NCBI GenBank assembly: GCA_000310025.1
Contig: FN649727.1
Location: forward strand, 5,618,027-5,682,026
Length of the DNA: 64,000 nucleotides
Direction: 5' to 3'
From: Ectocarpus siliculosus
Lineage: Eukaryota; Sar; Phaeophyceae; Ectocarpales; Ectocarpaceae
Position numbers and translations under genes: made by a program. A model generated the notes under the pieces. That model was given only the letters and a program-made list of their open reading frames with translations, ran no database searches and was not told the origin of the DNA. Shown one piece after another: positions 12,753-24,248 of this stretch. Each line of letters begins with the position of its first letter. Position 1 is the stretch's first letter.

Positions 12753-13982
12753 GGACGAGGTGGCGGAGGAGCCCAGGCACGCGAACAGCACCGCCGCTAC
12801 GCAGCGGTTGTTGGTGGTTGGAGTCGGTAATCAAGGACGGAACAGGGAGGATCCAGGAGGAACATTACAGCAAGTAGTGTTGATGTTGAGGTATACATGA
12901 GCACAGCACTGCTGCTTATCGCAGACAGGGCGAACGAGCGAACGAGCAGGTAAACAGATCGTATCTACAAGTATGCGTGGGAGGTCGTGGCTTTTTCTAA
13001 AGCAGCGCGACAGACGCACACACCCTGATGTTACTGAAAGGTGAGCATCTACAACAGCAATACCCGTAGCGAGTAACTGGCCAGTCCGTGGCGTCTATGA
13101 CAATGGCAGTGTAGCAGGACATGGCAGTTTGGGTCACATGAAACAGGAACACAGGCAGGACGTCCCAGTAGTACTGACTGAAACTTACCCTGCGGGCAGT
13201 CGCGCATCGTCGCCTCCGGCCAGGTGTGCGTGATTGGGGGAAATGAGGAGTTGGCGGAGTGGCATGCGTGCTGTGCACGTGACCGAGTAGTACTTACTAC
13301 GCACGGTGCTCAGTCAGTGCTTTGCTGTGTCTCCCAAAGACTATGACTATAATAATAAGGTTATTATAGTCATAGTCTTTGGTGTCTCCCAGCTCGAGGG
13401 AGCTCCGGGTGTATCTAGAAGCAGATGACCCCGGGCTATGTGTGTACATACCTCCCCAGCTGACGACCCCCCATGCAAGCGTCTTGGCGTGGCGCTCCTC
13501 TGTCCTGTCTGCTCTGCTCTCTGCTCTGCCAGACTGCAGACACTACAGTACACAAAGCGGCGAAACGTAGCATCCAACCTGCGGTCAACCCAACTTCGAA
13601 ATGTGAGAGCTTAACGCATACCAGTGTGTGAGATTTCGCAGGAGTGCACGTGTGTTGTTGATGATTGGACGTTGGCGTTGCCACTGGCTCTCTGTGTCCC
13701 AAAGTCATCATGTTCAGTTAGCTGCACATGTTGAACCCGTGACTGTTTACATGATCCCCACATACACCTTTGCAGCAGCCACCGCCCGTGTCAAAGCGAC
13801 TACTCCCTCTGCAGAGCTCTATTTGTGAAGACGGCCTCCCTGACATGTTGTAGCCATGAAGGAAGATCACCATGCGTGTTTGTGCCCACTTTGCCCGTAT
13901 AATTGTTACCTACCAACCGCCGTGGATCCATCCATCCACCAGGCCAACGTCCAAGTCACCACACGCGAAGGCAACGAAAACG
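12753..13982. promoter_or_regulatory. Divergent intergenic region between the SbcD-SbcC and fibrillin-like genes
   Basis: About 1.2 kb separates two genes that point away from each other, so it should hold both promoters and 5' UTRs. I see no convincing coding exon. The only distinct structure is the hairpin at 13327-13391, listed separately. No core promoter element was assigned. Confidence 0.5.
13327..13391. repeat. Near-perfect hairpin flanked by 10 bp direct repeats
   Basis: Two 22-base arms (13334-13355 and 13361-13382) are exact reverse complements around a 5-base loop (taagg). The hairpin core at 13337-13381 sits between two identical copies of gtgtctccca (13327-13336 and 13382-13391). 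The pattern resembles a tiny foldback insertion with a target-site duplication. It lies in the intergenic region upstream of the fibrillin-like gene. A cruciform or a structured RNA is possible but not shown. Confidence 0.9.
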
Positions 13983-16900
13983 ATGAACGCCTTAGCAGTG
14001 CTGACCCTGGGCCTCCACGCCACGGCCGCCTTCGTCACCTCTGCCGGTCCTCATTCGCGGAGCACCACTGCCGCCGGTGTCCACAGCGCCAAGGCGGCCA
14101 TCAGCACCAGCAGGGCTGACGCAAGCAGGATATTGGCCAGCACTGGCACTGGGTTTTTCGAATCCCTCTTCGGTGGACAGAAGGCGAGTCCCGACGACAT
14201 CTCACTTTTCGGAGAAGTTTAGACTATTGCTACGCACACCGACACTAAACGTGCCCGCGACGTAAGATGACACCTCTTCAGGTGCATGTGTCGAGTTCGG
14301 TTGTTGCTCCAGGACCTTTGGCACGGCTGGGAGAGGTGCCACAACAACGGAGGGATAAAAGAACGGCTTCCTGAGGCCACTTGTTACAATAATATCTTGT
14401 TTCCTGACAATAGTATCTTGTTTCATACTTGGTCCCACCACCGTGCTCCTCGGTACCTTCTCTTGTTATGCAGAAGGCAGACGGGCATTCCCCGTCCCGT
14501 CGAGCGATGTCTTCCGCATCGTCATATCGAAAACGCCATCATGGCAACCCATGGAAACGTAACCACCTCCACCCCGCTTCTGTACACCTTGGATGGAGTT
14601 ATCCTCGGCGTGCATACTGCAGTACTCGCGCCGACATCTTCGCGCAATCTCCCGGGCAAATGTTGCGAGTGATGTTACTATTAGGATTTATCGTGTTGGC
14701 GAGTAGAACTGATACGTTTCCCGACGGCATCAAGGTCGTTGCATTGTTCCGGGAGTGAACGACAGCATATTGGCCAATATATTTTTTAATAGCTGAGTGG
14801 CCGCTGTAGCAGCGCAGCCTTGGCACCGTGTACATGTTGATTGCCCAAAATATGTGTTGGGATTGTAGCACTTGTACAAAAATCAAATATTTTCCACCTC
14901 TGTTTATGGTATCCTACAGCTCACATGCTACAACAACAATTACCGGTGTGCGATCAGAACCAAACATGACCTGACCCTCCGTGTGTTCTTGAGGCACACA
15001 CGCCGCTGGCTACGGCATTTGTTCCAACTGTTGTTGTTGTTGTCTTCGTAGGAACTATTGTTCCGATCTCTGCTGAGCTGTCTCACCCCAAGGACTATTT
15101 TAAAACACTTGGCAGACGAAAGAGCAAAACAACTCCGGAGAGACGGCCCGGCTAAGCGAGGAACTTTTCGACTTTCTGACCGCCGAGGGCGCCAAGCCTG
15201 ACGATGTGGCTGTGATGGAGAAGATCGAAGAGCTAGAGGTATGTGCTGTCTGGCGAAGTTGGGGATCAAACGAGCGCCTCGTATCTATGTAGCCCAAGTA
15301 CCTTCCGTCTTTGCGTTACCCCAGGGTCTCTCTTGCCTCTTGTGCCCCAAGTAATGGCGAGTGTTCGAGTGTTCGCACCCCATCGACCGACTTGCTTAGC
15401 TCGGTTGCACCATATCGTTTAGGGTACGATATCCATCCGACACGTGTACGGAAAGCTCTCGACGAGGTTCTTCCAGAATCACCGTGGTCCGGAGGTGGTT
15501 TGGGGAGGGTGCAATCACACGCCGTTTTACGGTATACCTCTCTTCTTTTGGTCGTAGAATGTGCATGAACTTATCGTGATCCGCAAACCATTGGCGTGTA
15601 GCTTTAAGCTGATGATGCGTTGGGAGCGTGGTGTGGGTCTTCCCTCGATTGTTACAGTCATCACCAGCATTCCCCCCGTGTAGTTCAAAGCGTTGTTTAG
15701 TGATAAGTGTTCGCCAGTAGGTGCATTGTACGCCTGTCAATGGGCCGTGTTTGCAACGCGTTGCGACAGCAACCCCTAAACTAGAATAACTTCTGTCGCA
15801 CAGGCGGCCCCAGGAGTTTCGTTCAACAAGGACTACTTGTACGATGGGCCGTGGCGGGTGCTGTGGAAAACCAACACGGCTTGGCAGCGGTACTTCGATC
15901 CTCTCAAAAGCGTGGCCGATAACCGCGCGTATCAGTGGTACAAAGAGGTGAAGGTGCCGTCAGCAGAACGCACAGAGCTCGTGTGGCAAGATCATCACAC
16001 GAAGAATGATCGCGCGAAGAGAAGATAAAACCAGCTAATACAAGTACACGTACACTAGCCACGACCTTGTCTTTTGTCTTTTGTTCTCGTCTTTTTCTCG
16101 ATTTTTTCGGTTGTCGTGTGTAGCTGCATATTTAGCGCAAACTGGCACTAGCGCGCGGTTAGTTGCCCTTTCACACGCATGCCCAACAAAAGGGGGGGGC
16201 AGTAGTCTTCGTCTTTCCTTAGTGAGGGGGCAAAAGGCACGAAAGGAGTAGGTGCCGCAGACTATGCTGCTTAGCTGCTTTTCACGGCGAGCACATCAAC
16301 ACAGACAAAATAAGCACCCTCGTTGTTTCCACGACCGGGTCCCATGCTGTTTCCCCTCTCGACCGCGTCACCGGGAACCGGGGGACAGGATGGATCGGTG
16401 ACCAACATTGCACAAGCTCTGGGCGACAAGCTGTACGTGACTGTAGACGGACAGGGGTCCCCGGCATCTACGGATACGGACCTACCGTACGAGGTGATTA
16501 TTTTTCTCGGTTTTGTAGGAGAATCGGGTGGTTTGGCCTTCTTCGGTGTGGCGTTCGGCCCCAGTAGGGTGTGTGCGGCTCTAACGCTCACGGGAATAGG
16601 ACTTTTTTTACGAGCGTGCACGAAAGAGCAACCCTGGAATAACTGGTGGTTACTCCTGTGAATGTCTCGTAAACTTTATCGCCTACATCAAGAATTTTTC
16701 TCTATATTTTGCCCGCAGGCGCGGGAGTGCCATAAAGGGCCGCTCGAGGGTGCCTCAACGCACTTGGAGACGGATCGCGCATTGCCTGCTGTTGTAATCC
16801 TAAGTTTCCACCCTACGCGAGCAAGATCCGCTTTTGCTTGCACATGCATGCCTTTACACGTTTCTCGAGCTTTCGCGTTCTCACGCAGTCCCAAGAAATG

Positions 16901-18077
16901 CTACAGGCGGATAGATTGGACTATATAGTCTTTAGTCTTCGAGCGGCCCAATTGTCGGCGCCAGGTTCCTGTGTGCCCCTTCTGGCTATGAGACGCTCTG
17001 CTGGGTCCTCCCTGCTCCGCGTCAAGCGTCCGCCGACTGATCGCCTCGCGTCATCGTACTTTCATGTCGCTTGCCCACTGACAAAAGCTCCCCGATCGCT
17101 TTTGCTAGGTCAACGTGGAGGTCTCCCGAGCATGGCTTCACGCGCTGGGCGGGAAGATACCGCTAGACTTCATCAAGGTGGGAGGCGCGTGTAGCAAGAT
17201 GCAGTCGCCCATCGCTCTCCTTGCTTGCTCCTTCGGGCGTCGTTTGCCGATGCCTCGGAGCTGATATTCGCTCGGTGAATGATTCGTTGGCCTGTAATAC
17301 TTGCATCGGCTCCACCGTAGCTTGTATGTCGCACTGCAGTGAAGCACTGGGAAAAGAGCGAAGTGCAAACTACCGTAAGGTTGCGAGTCAGCGCACAGGG
17401 GTGCGATCGATTTTCAAAGCGTAATTGCTCCACAACCAGGAGGGTGCGAGCGCCAACTGATAGATCTCAGGAAAGCTCTCGATGAGGTATTTCCAAAAGC
17501 GCCCCTTTCGACAGCGGTAACCTCCTGGTTGTGGAGAAATCACGCTTTGAAAATCGTTCGCACCCCTGTGCGCCGACTCGCAACCTCACGGTATCTAATT
17601 TTCGCACTCACGACGAAATGACAAACGTCGTAACCAGCAGAGGCAGAGTCACCTGATTGATGTACCGAGACACTCCAATAGCGTCCCCTTTGGGGTTTCG
17701 TGGAACAAATGCCCTGTGCGCGGGGACTTCTACAACGATCTGGAAACACAACTGAGGGGTCTTCTCCGGAATTTATTGTTACGCCGGCGACCCCCGTTGT
17801 AGTGGGGGAAGGGATTGTTTGTCCTGCCCGATGGTATCGCTTTTCATCACGAATGACGACGTATTTGGAGTTCGGAGCCTCAGCCAAACGCACCTGCTGT
17901 ACTTTCCGTCACAAACCCACGGTTGTGCCTGCCGCCCGCCGATTCCGTGTGCTAAATCGTCCTCAGGGGAAAGGAACAACGTTCGTGGTGTACAACGACG
18001 CCAGATTGAGGATTTTCCGGTCCGATACCGGTGGGGTTGTTGTGCAGACAAAAGCCGACGAGGTTGTGCCTGTGTGA
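13983..18077 (+). CDS. Plastid-lipid-associated protein / fibrillin-like (PAP family)
   Basis: Six exons: 13983-14216, 15116-15238, 15804-15947, 16389-16493, 17109-17177, 17967-18077. All junctions are phase 0 and encode 261 residues. The leader is a hydrophobic signal segment with an ASAFAP-like site (ATAAFVTS) and then a Ser/Thr/Ala-rich, acid-poor stretch. That is the bipartite form used for complex plastids in stramenopiles. The mature part shows PAP features: GPWRVLWKTN after a short helical region, KLYVTVDGQGSP, and the C-terminal VVYNDARLRIFRSDTGGVVV, which matches the family's YLDxxLRIxRGxxG ending. Fibrillins bind lipids in plastoglobules and thylakoids; the exact function here is inferred. 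The first intron uses an unusual GTTTAG donor, though the phase fits. Intron 5 contains a foldback repeat. Confidence 0.8.
17362..17609. repeat. Foldback (inverted repeat) in intron 5 of the fibrillin-like gene
   Basis: Arms of about 82-89 bases (17362-17443 and 17521-17609) are imperfect reverse complements sharing gttgcgagtc, gcgcacaggggtgcga, cgattttcaaagcgt and ctccacaaccaggagg. The 77-base centre contains gaaagctctcgatgaggt, which also appears as gaaagctctcgacgaggt at 15451. A degenerate match to the arm and centre lies near 51117-51200. It looks like a small non-autonomous element family. Confidence 0.85.
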
Positions 18078-18801
18078 CCTGAGCTCACGTTGGCGATTCT
18101 GGCTACAAATCCCCACCCACCGCGGTCGAGAGAGAGGTTTACGATGATGATGGCGTTGCGTCGTCGTCAACATGACAACTTTTTACACGCAAGATGCTAG
18201 AATAGATACGGCACTCCGTTGTGGTTGGCCATACGGTAGAGTCAGCAACCTGTTCGAGTGTGTCTCGCTTGGAGTGGTCGATTCCCGTTGGTGTTGTCTC
18301 GAAGCCCGAGGAATGCGGGAAATATACGCCTCTTTGCTTGGTTTCGGGACTTCGACAGTGGTAGTGTATTTGCACTCGCTGCGCCCGGGATACAGACGTG
18401 AACACACGCACATTTACGAGCTGCCATTTTGAATCGTGCAGGCCAGCTGCCATTTGGTCATTTGAAGCTTGTGTGGGCTTAGCTGCGGTGCTCAGCATCA
18501 AAGCTCACACGCAAGAGTAAAGTCCACGGGCAACACAGAAGGCAGTGTGCAACCTGTTGCGCGAACCGCGCCAGTTCCGAGACGGAGGGGACCCTCTGAT
18601 GGTTGAAACATCATAATAATCCAAATAGAAGTTCAACGCCGACGTTTCTTGAAGCCAACTTCTGACGAACCGGCGCATAGATGCTGGCGCTCACAAGAGC
18701 GAGTGATCACAAAACAACGGATCATCGCCTGATGTTTGCAATCTACGTAGATAACTCAAACCCCTCATCACACAATGGCAAAACATTCTCGACTGCTGCC
18801 A
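18078..18801. other. Convergent intergenic spacer
   Basis: About 0.7 kb separates the stop codon of the fibrillin-like gene (plus) and that of the unrecognised gene (minus). It should contain both 3' UTRs. I see no coding exon or repeat. Confidence 0.5.
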
Positions 18802-21800
18802 TCAATCTTCAGGCTCAAAATCCTCGTCTGCATACCGCATGGAGACATCATCGAGTCCTTTCGCAGCAGACTCGTCCACAACAACTTCACTACTACTACC
18901 CGTGCGGTTGTCACCCCCGTCCACGACACCAAGGTCTTTCAGGTGTTTGACCGAATCGTCGATCCCCTCGGCGCTGTTGCGCCACGTGGAAACAAACCTC
19001 CCGTCCGCGAGGTAAATGCGGCCATGGTGCCCCTCCTCCTGCTCCTTCTCCAGACCGTCATCTTCCGAGACCGAGTCAACGTCCGACACGGCAGCTTGCT
19101 GCTCCCCCGGTGATGACGACGCCGGTCCTGTCCCCCCCACAGCCCCATCTTTTGTAGGCGGCACCCCTGCGCTGGTGTGCAGCAGGGTACTCCCTTCGGT
19201 GTATGCTGCTTCTTCTTTTGAGGATGTTGTTTCGGGTTCTCCCGCCGTGTCTGCCCCTGCTTTTGGCGCGCCTGCCGTCCCGACTTCGGCACCGACAGAC
19301 GTCGCTGGCTCCTTGCAATGATTTGTGATGATGCCATCTCTAGCTCGGGTTCCCTCCAATTCGGTCAGAGATGTCTTCTTGCTACCGCCGTCACTCTTCT
19401 CCAACGCGGACGCCTCGGCCCCTCGAGGTGTGCCTGGCCTTACCAAACCAGGCTCCTCGCTCTCCGACAGCTTCTTCTCGGGCTCTGTTCGTGCGACGCT
19501 TTCAGGTCCCTCTGCACCATTGACCACCTCGACATTTCGCACGTCGCCGGCAGCTCTTCCAGCCTGACCTTCTTCCTGCCCAACGTCGGTGGTCCCCGCC
19601 ATAACGCTCCGTTGACCAACCACTTGAGCGTCGCCTCGCTCACCCGTAAGGTTGTTGTCGGCCAAGCTAGCATTGTCCCCTTCGATGACGTTGTTAGCTT
19701 CATCTAGAAGCCCGGCGGGTGTGCCCAACGACGGGAGACTCCCACCATTCGCGACTTTCATCCACCATTTGCGGTACATCGCTCGCAAAGCAGCCTGCTC
19801 CTGAGACCCAATTCGCGGCAAGTCGGCCGAAAGCTTGTCAACTTCTACGCCCGTAGGCACGCCTTCTGGTGCAACTCCCCGTCCGCGGCTCCCACCGGTC
19901 GTGGTCGTTGGGCTGTTCTTTCTCTCGTACAGAAGGCATCTTATCGTTGCCTCGACGGTGCTCTCGGATGCCTTAGTGTTGCCGCCGCCGCCGCCGCCGT
20001 CCTCCTCCGCAGATTCACCACGTATTGCTTCTGACGCCACTGCTGCGGTTGAAGGGCAGCTGATATCCTGCAGGATCGACAGAGCTTCAACATGCTCTGA
20101 CTTGAGAGCTTCAAGGTCTTTGTTCTTGTGAAGCCTTTCCTTTGCGCTTGCGATTCTTTGCTCGGATGCTGAGGCTGATGCCGATTCTGACTTCACAGCA
20201 TCGATACCTGCTGCTGCTGCTTCTGCTACTGCTGCTACTTCAGGCGGTGCTGGCGGATTGGAAGAAGCACCGGTGGGGCTTGCTGCATCGACGTTCCAAC
20301 GACGTCTTGTCCTGCGGTCGGGTTTAGGGATTGACGTAGTCGTCTCAGCTGAAGAACGGTTCTCACCGTTCAATCGCGGCACCATGCGAGCACGTCTGGA
20401 TGAAGAGTCGGTCGTGCTGGCATCCTTTGGTACCCCTCGGCGCAATTTTCCATGAGGTCTTGAAGTCCCCGCTACTGCCTCCGTTCCTGATGATAACGAC
20501 GGCGCCTGATGTCTCGCAAGCTTGGCTCGGGAAGAAGTGGAGGCACCGCCGTTGGTAATGAGGGGCCGTGGTCGAACACCATGCGTGGCGGTGGCTTGAG
20601 TTCGCATTGCCGAACCACGACCTGCGTCCCTGGGATGATTTCTTGCCCCTCGAAAGTCATTAGTCGATGATGTGCCACCAGGAACTAAGGGGGGTCTAGG
20701 AGAAGCTACCGTCGCCGCTGTGATTGGATCTCTCGGAGAAGAACCATCGGTTGTGCTCGTTCCGAGATTATTTCTGCCTGTAGAGTCATGTTTTCCAGAT
20801 TCTCGGCTTGAGTTATAGGTGTTAGTCGTTCCCACGAGGCCTTCTTTCTCCACAGCTGCCATGGGGACAATGCCACACTGATCAAATAGGTCGATTGCTG
20901 ATTGGCCCGAGCTGATCGCGTGGTTTTCCTCTGCGACCACCCTGTTTGTATTGTGAGACGATAATCCTTGCAGCATTAGTTGACCCTTTTCGTCCGCCTG
21001 GTTGCTGCTGCTGATGAGACCCTCTTTGTGTTGTGAATGCAAGACGTGATTCTCGTCTCCTGTCGTATCCGGAGCTGTATTATTTGTTCGAACGAGATCG
21101 CTGCGAGATCCATATGGATACAAACTTTGTGTGCTTCCCCCTAGTGCTGATACTTGATCTGCTATCGCTCGCCTGTCATCGCCCCTTGCCATTTCGGAAC
21201 GGTCCATACTGTTGCGGTGTTGGGCGTGCGCGTTCACCTCATTTCTACCGCCCCTCAGGGCTTCCTCGAGCGAAGACCTCCTCCCCATCGGCGTAGGAAA
21301 CTGCTGGATGTCGCTGCCAACGTTCCCAAAAGGATTGGCAGGGTAGTTTGGTTTGACGTCTGCGTGCTGGAATCGACGATGAGCCGTATGGTGCGTGTGA
21401 TGGCTGTGGTGCTCCGATACATTCGGAAGAGGGCGGCGTTTTCCCCGCCTGTCGGGTTGTGTTATTGATGAGGAAGATGTGCTGCCACCGACGTTGCCCA
21501 TAAGCTTTCCCGACGCCAACACCGACTTGATCTGGCGGAGACGATGTATACGCCCCTTTTCCTCTTGTAGGAATATCGAAGCAAGCCTAGCAAGGACCGC
21601 CGCACGAGCAAAAACGCATTTTATCAGCACCTCTTGTCTTAATGTGCACAACAACGTCTATGAGAGGAGGCAGAGAAGCTTTGGGAGACAAAACTGTAGG
21701 TATGCTTACATGTAGATATGCAGGGATATTGATTGGTTATTACAGACTTTTATTGAAGTACACACATGCGTACTGTAGACAAGATTGCCCACAGGAATGC

Positions 21801-23292
21801 CGAATACATACTTGCACCGCAGGCATGATTTCACGTCAAGCAATCACGATGCGGATAGACTTAGTGCCCTCACTGGATACACGCATGGTTTGATCTTCAA
21901 ACCATGCACTCAAGGCGGCTGCTGTACGTTGTTTAATCTCACTTTGGCGTGCCAAGCGCGTGCTTCGCTCGATCCGTCATCCATTTTTCACGACGGCCGT
22001 CAGTGAGATCTGCGAGCTCCTTCCACCGTTCCTCATGAGCGTCATCAACGCCTGCACGTGTTCCTCGAGCCCGCACGTTCATCTCAAAGCCGTCCACGGT
22101 CATCGCACGAACGACCTTGATGGGGTTTATAATAGATCGTGCATCGGGGAGCCAGCGATCCTCTCAAAACCACAGACCCACATGTATGTTGACCGGTTAC
22201 AAAAATGAGATACCTTCTCGTATGCATATCAGTAGACCATGAGTGCAATAGGGAAACATGAGCAACAAAACCAAGAAATACCTTAGATTGTCCACCACCA
22301 GTAGTTTAGTGTTCGAGCAAAGCGACAACGTGTGGACGGGGGAGAAAGAGGGAGGGATCAGGTGATCAGGTGTAATGTAACTAATGTCGTTGACAATTGA
22401 CATTGACGTAACGTCGAATCGTCGGCGATTCCGCCGCGTTTTTTTTGTTCTTTCTGGGATCTCCATGTCGGACCTCTGTGTGAGCAGCGGGACTCCACAA
22501 GAGAGTCTCGGGCTGTTGGCATAGTCTACAGGCAATTCTTTCCAATGTCTCAACAACTAACGAGGCCACCACTGGAAGTTTTTTCACAAGCATATATACA
22601 TCTTTAATGCCGCCCTGGACAAACCGACAAAGCAAAGGCCAGATGCCGTCGCCAGGACATTGTACATTCTTCAAAGAAACCGATCCACATCTTGTTGAGA
22701 ATACCCTCTTTCTGTTACGAGAAAGGGTCCCTGGAGTGGTGAATAACCGTTCACCAACGGAGGTAAAATCGCTTTTCTTGCAATGTGGCGAGGAAGTGCC
22801 AAGCGTAGCCGAGAGTCTCGGCTTAGCTAGTTCAAGAAACGTGGAAGGTGTGAGAGTGAGGAACGTAGGGCGCTTTCGCCTCCATCTCCTCATCTCCGAG
22901 AGTCACATGAATAGTCACGGTATTCTGTGAATCTTTCCTGGCAAACGTCTTCAGACGGTAGAACGTTGTTCATGTAGTCCGACGATCTTTGCTGGTCGCA
23001 TGTGCATCATTACCCCTAGGAAGATACTTATATCCTGGTTTCCACATTGTTCTATGATACCACACCCTATTGAAACTTTTACGACGGATCACGCGCCCTT
23101 TTATCCTCTGAAACTATGAGGGTACCAACAACAACGTGGCACTACTTTCTTCAATATGTCGGATTCGTTCCACCAACCGACGGATTTGTGTGTGTCTATT
23201 ATCATTCGCGTCGACCGCGCTGAACGGCCGACCAATGATAAATGCGCCAGTCTTCAGTGCGGCTGAAAACAGAAGCGCTTCTTCTGAAGGCC
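18802..23292 (-). CDS. Unrecognised protein with a compact N-terminal part and a long disordered C-terminus
   Basis: Proposed exons, read right to left: 23126-23292, 21943-22160, 18802-21586; the 5' end is not found. The large last exon alone gives 928 residues rich in Ser, Thr, Gly, Glu and Pro, with a short charged helix (KERLHKNKDLEALKSEHVEA), a segment around LRAMYRKWWMKV and an acidic end (ADEDFEPED). It joins in phase (AA|G) to an upstream exon reading WLPDARSIINPIKVVRAMTV and ERWKELADLTDGRREKW. That exon in turn fits an exon reading ALKTGAFIIGRPFSAVDAND and RRLVERIRHIEES. The N-terminal parts look like folded, conserved sequence, but I do not recognise the family. The big exon is secure; the two upstream exons rest on phase, splice sites and codon character. 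Confidence 0.6.
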
Positions 23293-24248
23293 CTGATCTG
23301 GGCCAAAGACAACGGTAGCAGAGAAATGTACGTGTCTACCAAGACTTCTATGCGCTAGTCGTGTTTGTTTCGGCCCCCTTCGCATTTTGTTGCTGCTTCC
23401 ATCGTCCTCCCTGCCTTTACCATTCCCTTCGCCAAAAATATTTCAACCTTAATTTTGGGTATCCTATTCCTCCTGTGCTTGTGTGGAAGATCAGCTGGGT
23501 CGAAACCTTTGCTCTCCAGGCCACCTCTTCCTTCTTCGTTTATGTTTCCATTCGTCTCTCTTCCTCCATTTCCTCCTACTTCTATTTGTAGTACTTACAA
23601 TAAAACATGACAAATCCATCTCTTCCACGGCAAAGAGTTCGGAACAGATTATTAGTAGCGAATCCAACCAGTATTTCTACGATTCCCGAGCAGAACATGG
23701 GGGTACTTCCCTGTGGACACTCTCAAAGTCCAGAGACTGCCGTGCAGTCAGTCCACGCCGCCTTGGTGAACTCATGCGATACCCCTGTGCAATTTCAAGG
23801 GTTGTTTACCCTCGCCTAGCGTATACTATCCCGGCGTCCCGAAGTTTTGCTAGCCACCATTCACAATTAGGGTTAACTTACATTCCACGCAACATCAGGG
23901 AAAAAACGGGCGCGCAACGTGCAGAATATAGCAGACTAGGGAATGTCTCAACCTGAAGGATCGAATCAAACACAATTTTGAGGGACCTTTCACTCCCAGC
24001 AGACCACACAACATATCAAACACAATTTTCGGGAACCTTTCACTCCCAGCAGAACATGCAAATCGCGAACACAGAGGTGTAAGCCGGCTCCTGCGCGCTA
24101 TCTAAATTATTTCAAACAAGCGTGGACAACGAAAAGTAAAGCACTTTGTACATCATGCCACAGTAGTGTTGCTGTGGAGAACTCGAACGCAAGGACATGT
24201 TTTCCTCTCGCTCCACACCACCCCAATGACGAATCGTTCTCGATTTGT
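23293..24248. other. Spacer between two minus-strand genes, with a possible extra exon
   Basis: On the minus strand, an open frame of about 80 codons at roughly 23370-23610 reads, in part, GFDPADLPHKHRRNR and IPKIKVEIFLAKG. It could be a 5' exon of the downstream unrecognised gene, but I could not fit its phase. A 50-base tandem duplication lies at 23965-24056. The rest shows nothing I can support. Confidence 0.3.
23965..24056. repeat. Two-copy 50 bp tandem duplication
   Basis: The unit atcaaacacaatttt ... cctttcactcccagcaga occurs at 23965 and again at 24015 with a few mismatches. It lies just beyond the 3' end of the aminotransferase gene. Confidence 0.85.

Noticed and set aside
12753-12791. 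Upstream extension of the SbcD-SbcC first exon to 12791
   Set aside because: The codon at 12791 is GTG on the minus strand. The first ATG in frame is at 12752, so I used that.
21587-21654. N-terminal extension of the large minus-strand ORF to 21654
   Set aside because: The first codon is TTG, and a phase-matched acceptor at 21586 joins it to an upstream exon.
22381-22893. 170-codon minus-strand ORF
   Set aside because: It has no family resemblance and overlaps an equally long plus-strand ORF. It lies between proposed exons, so I treat it as intronic.
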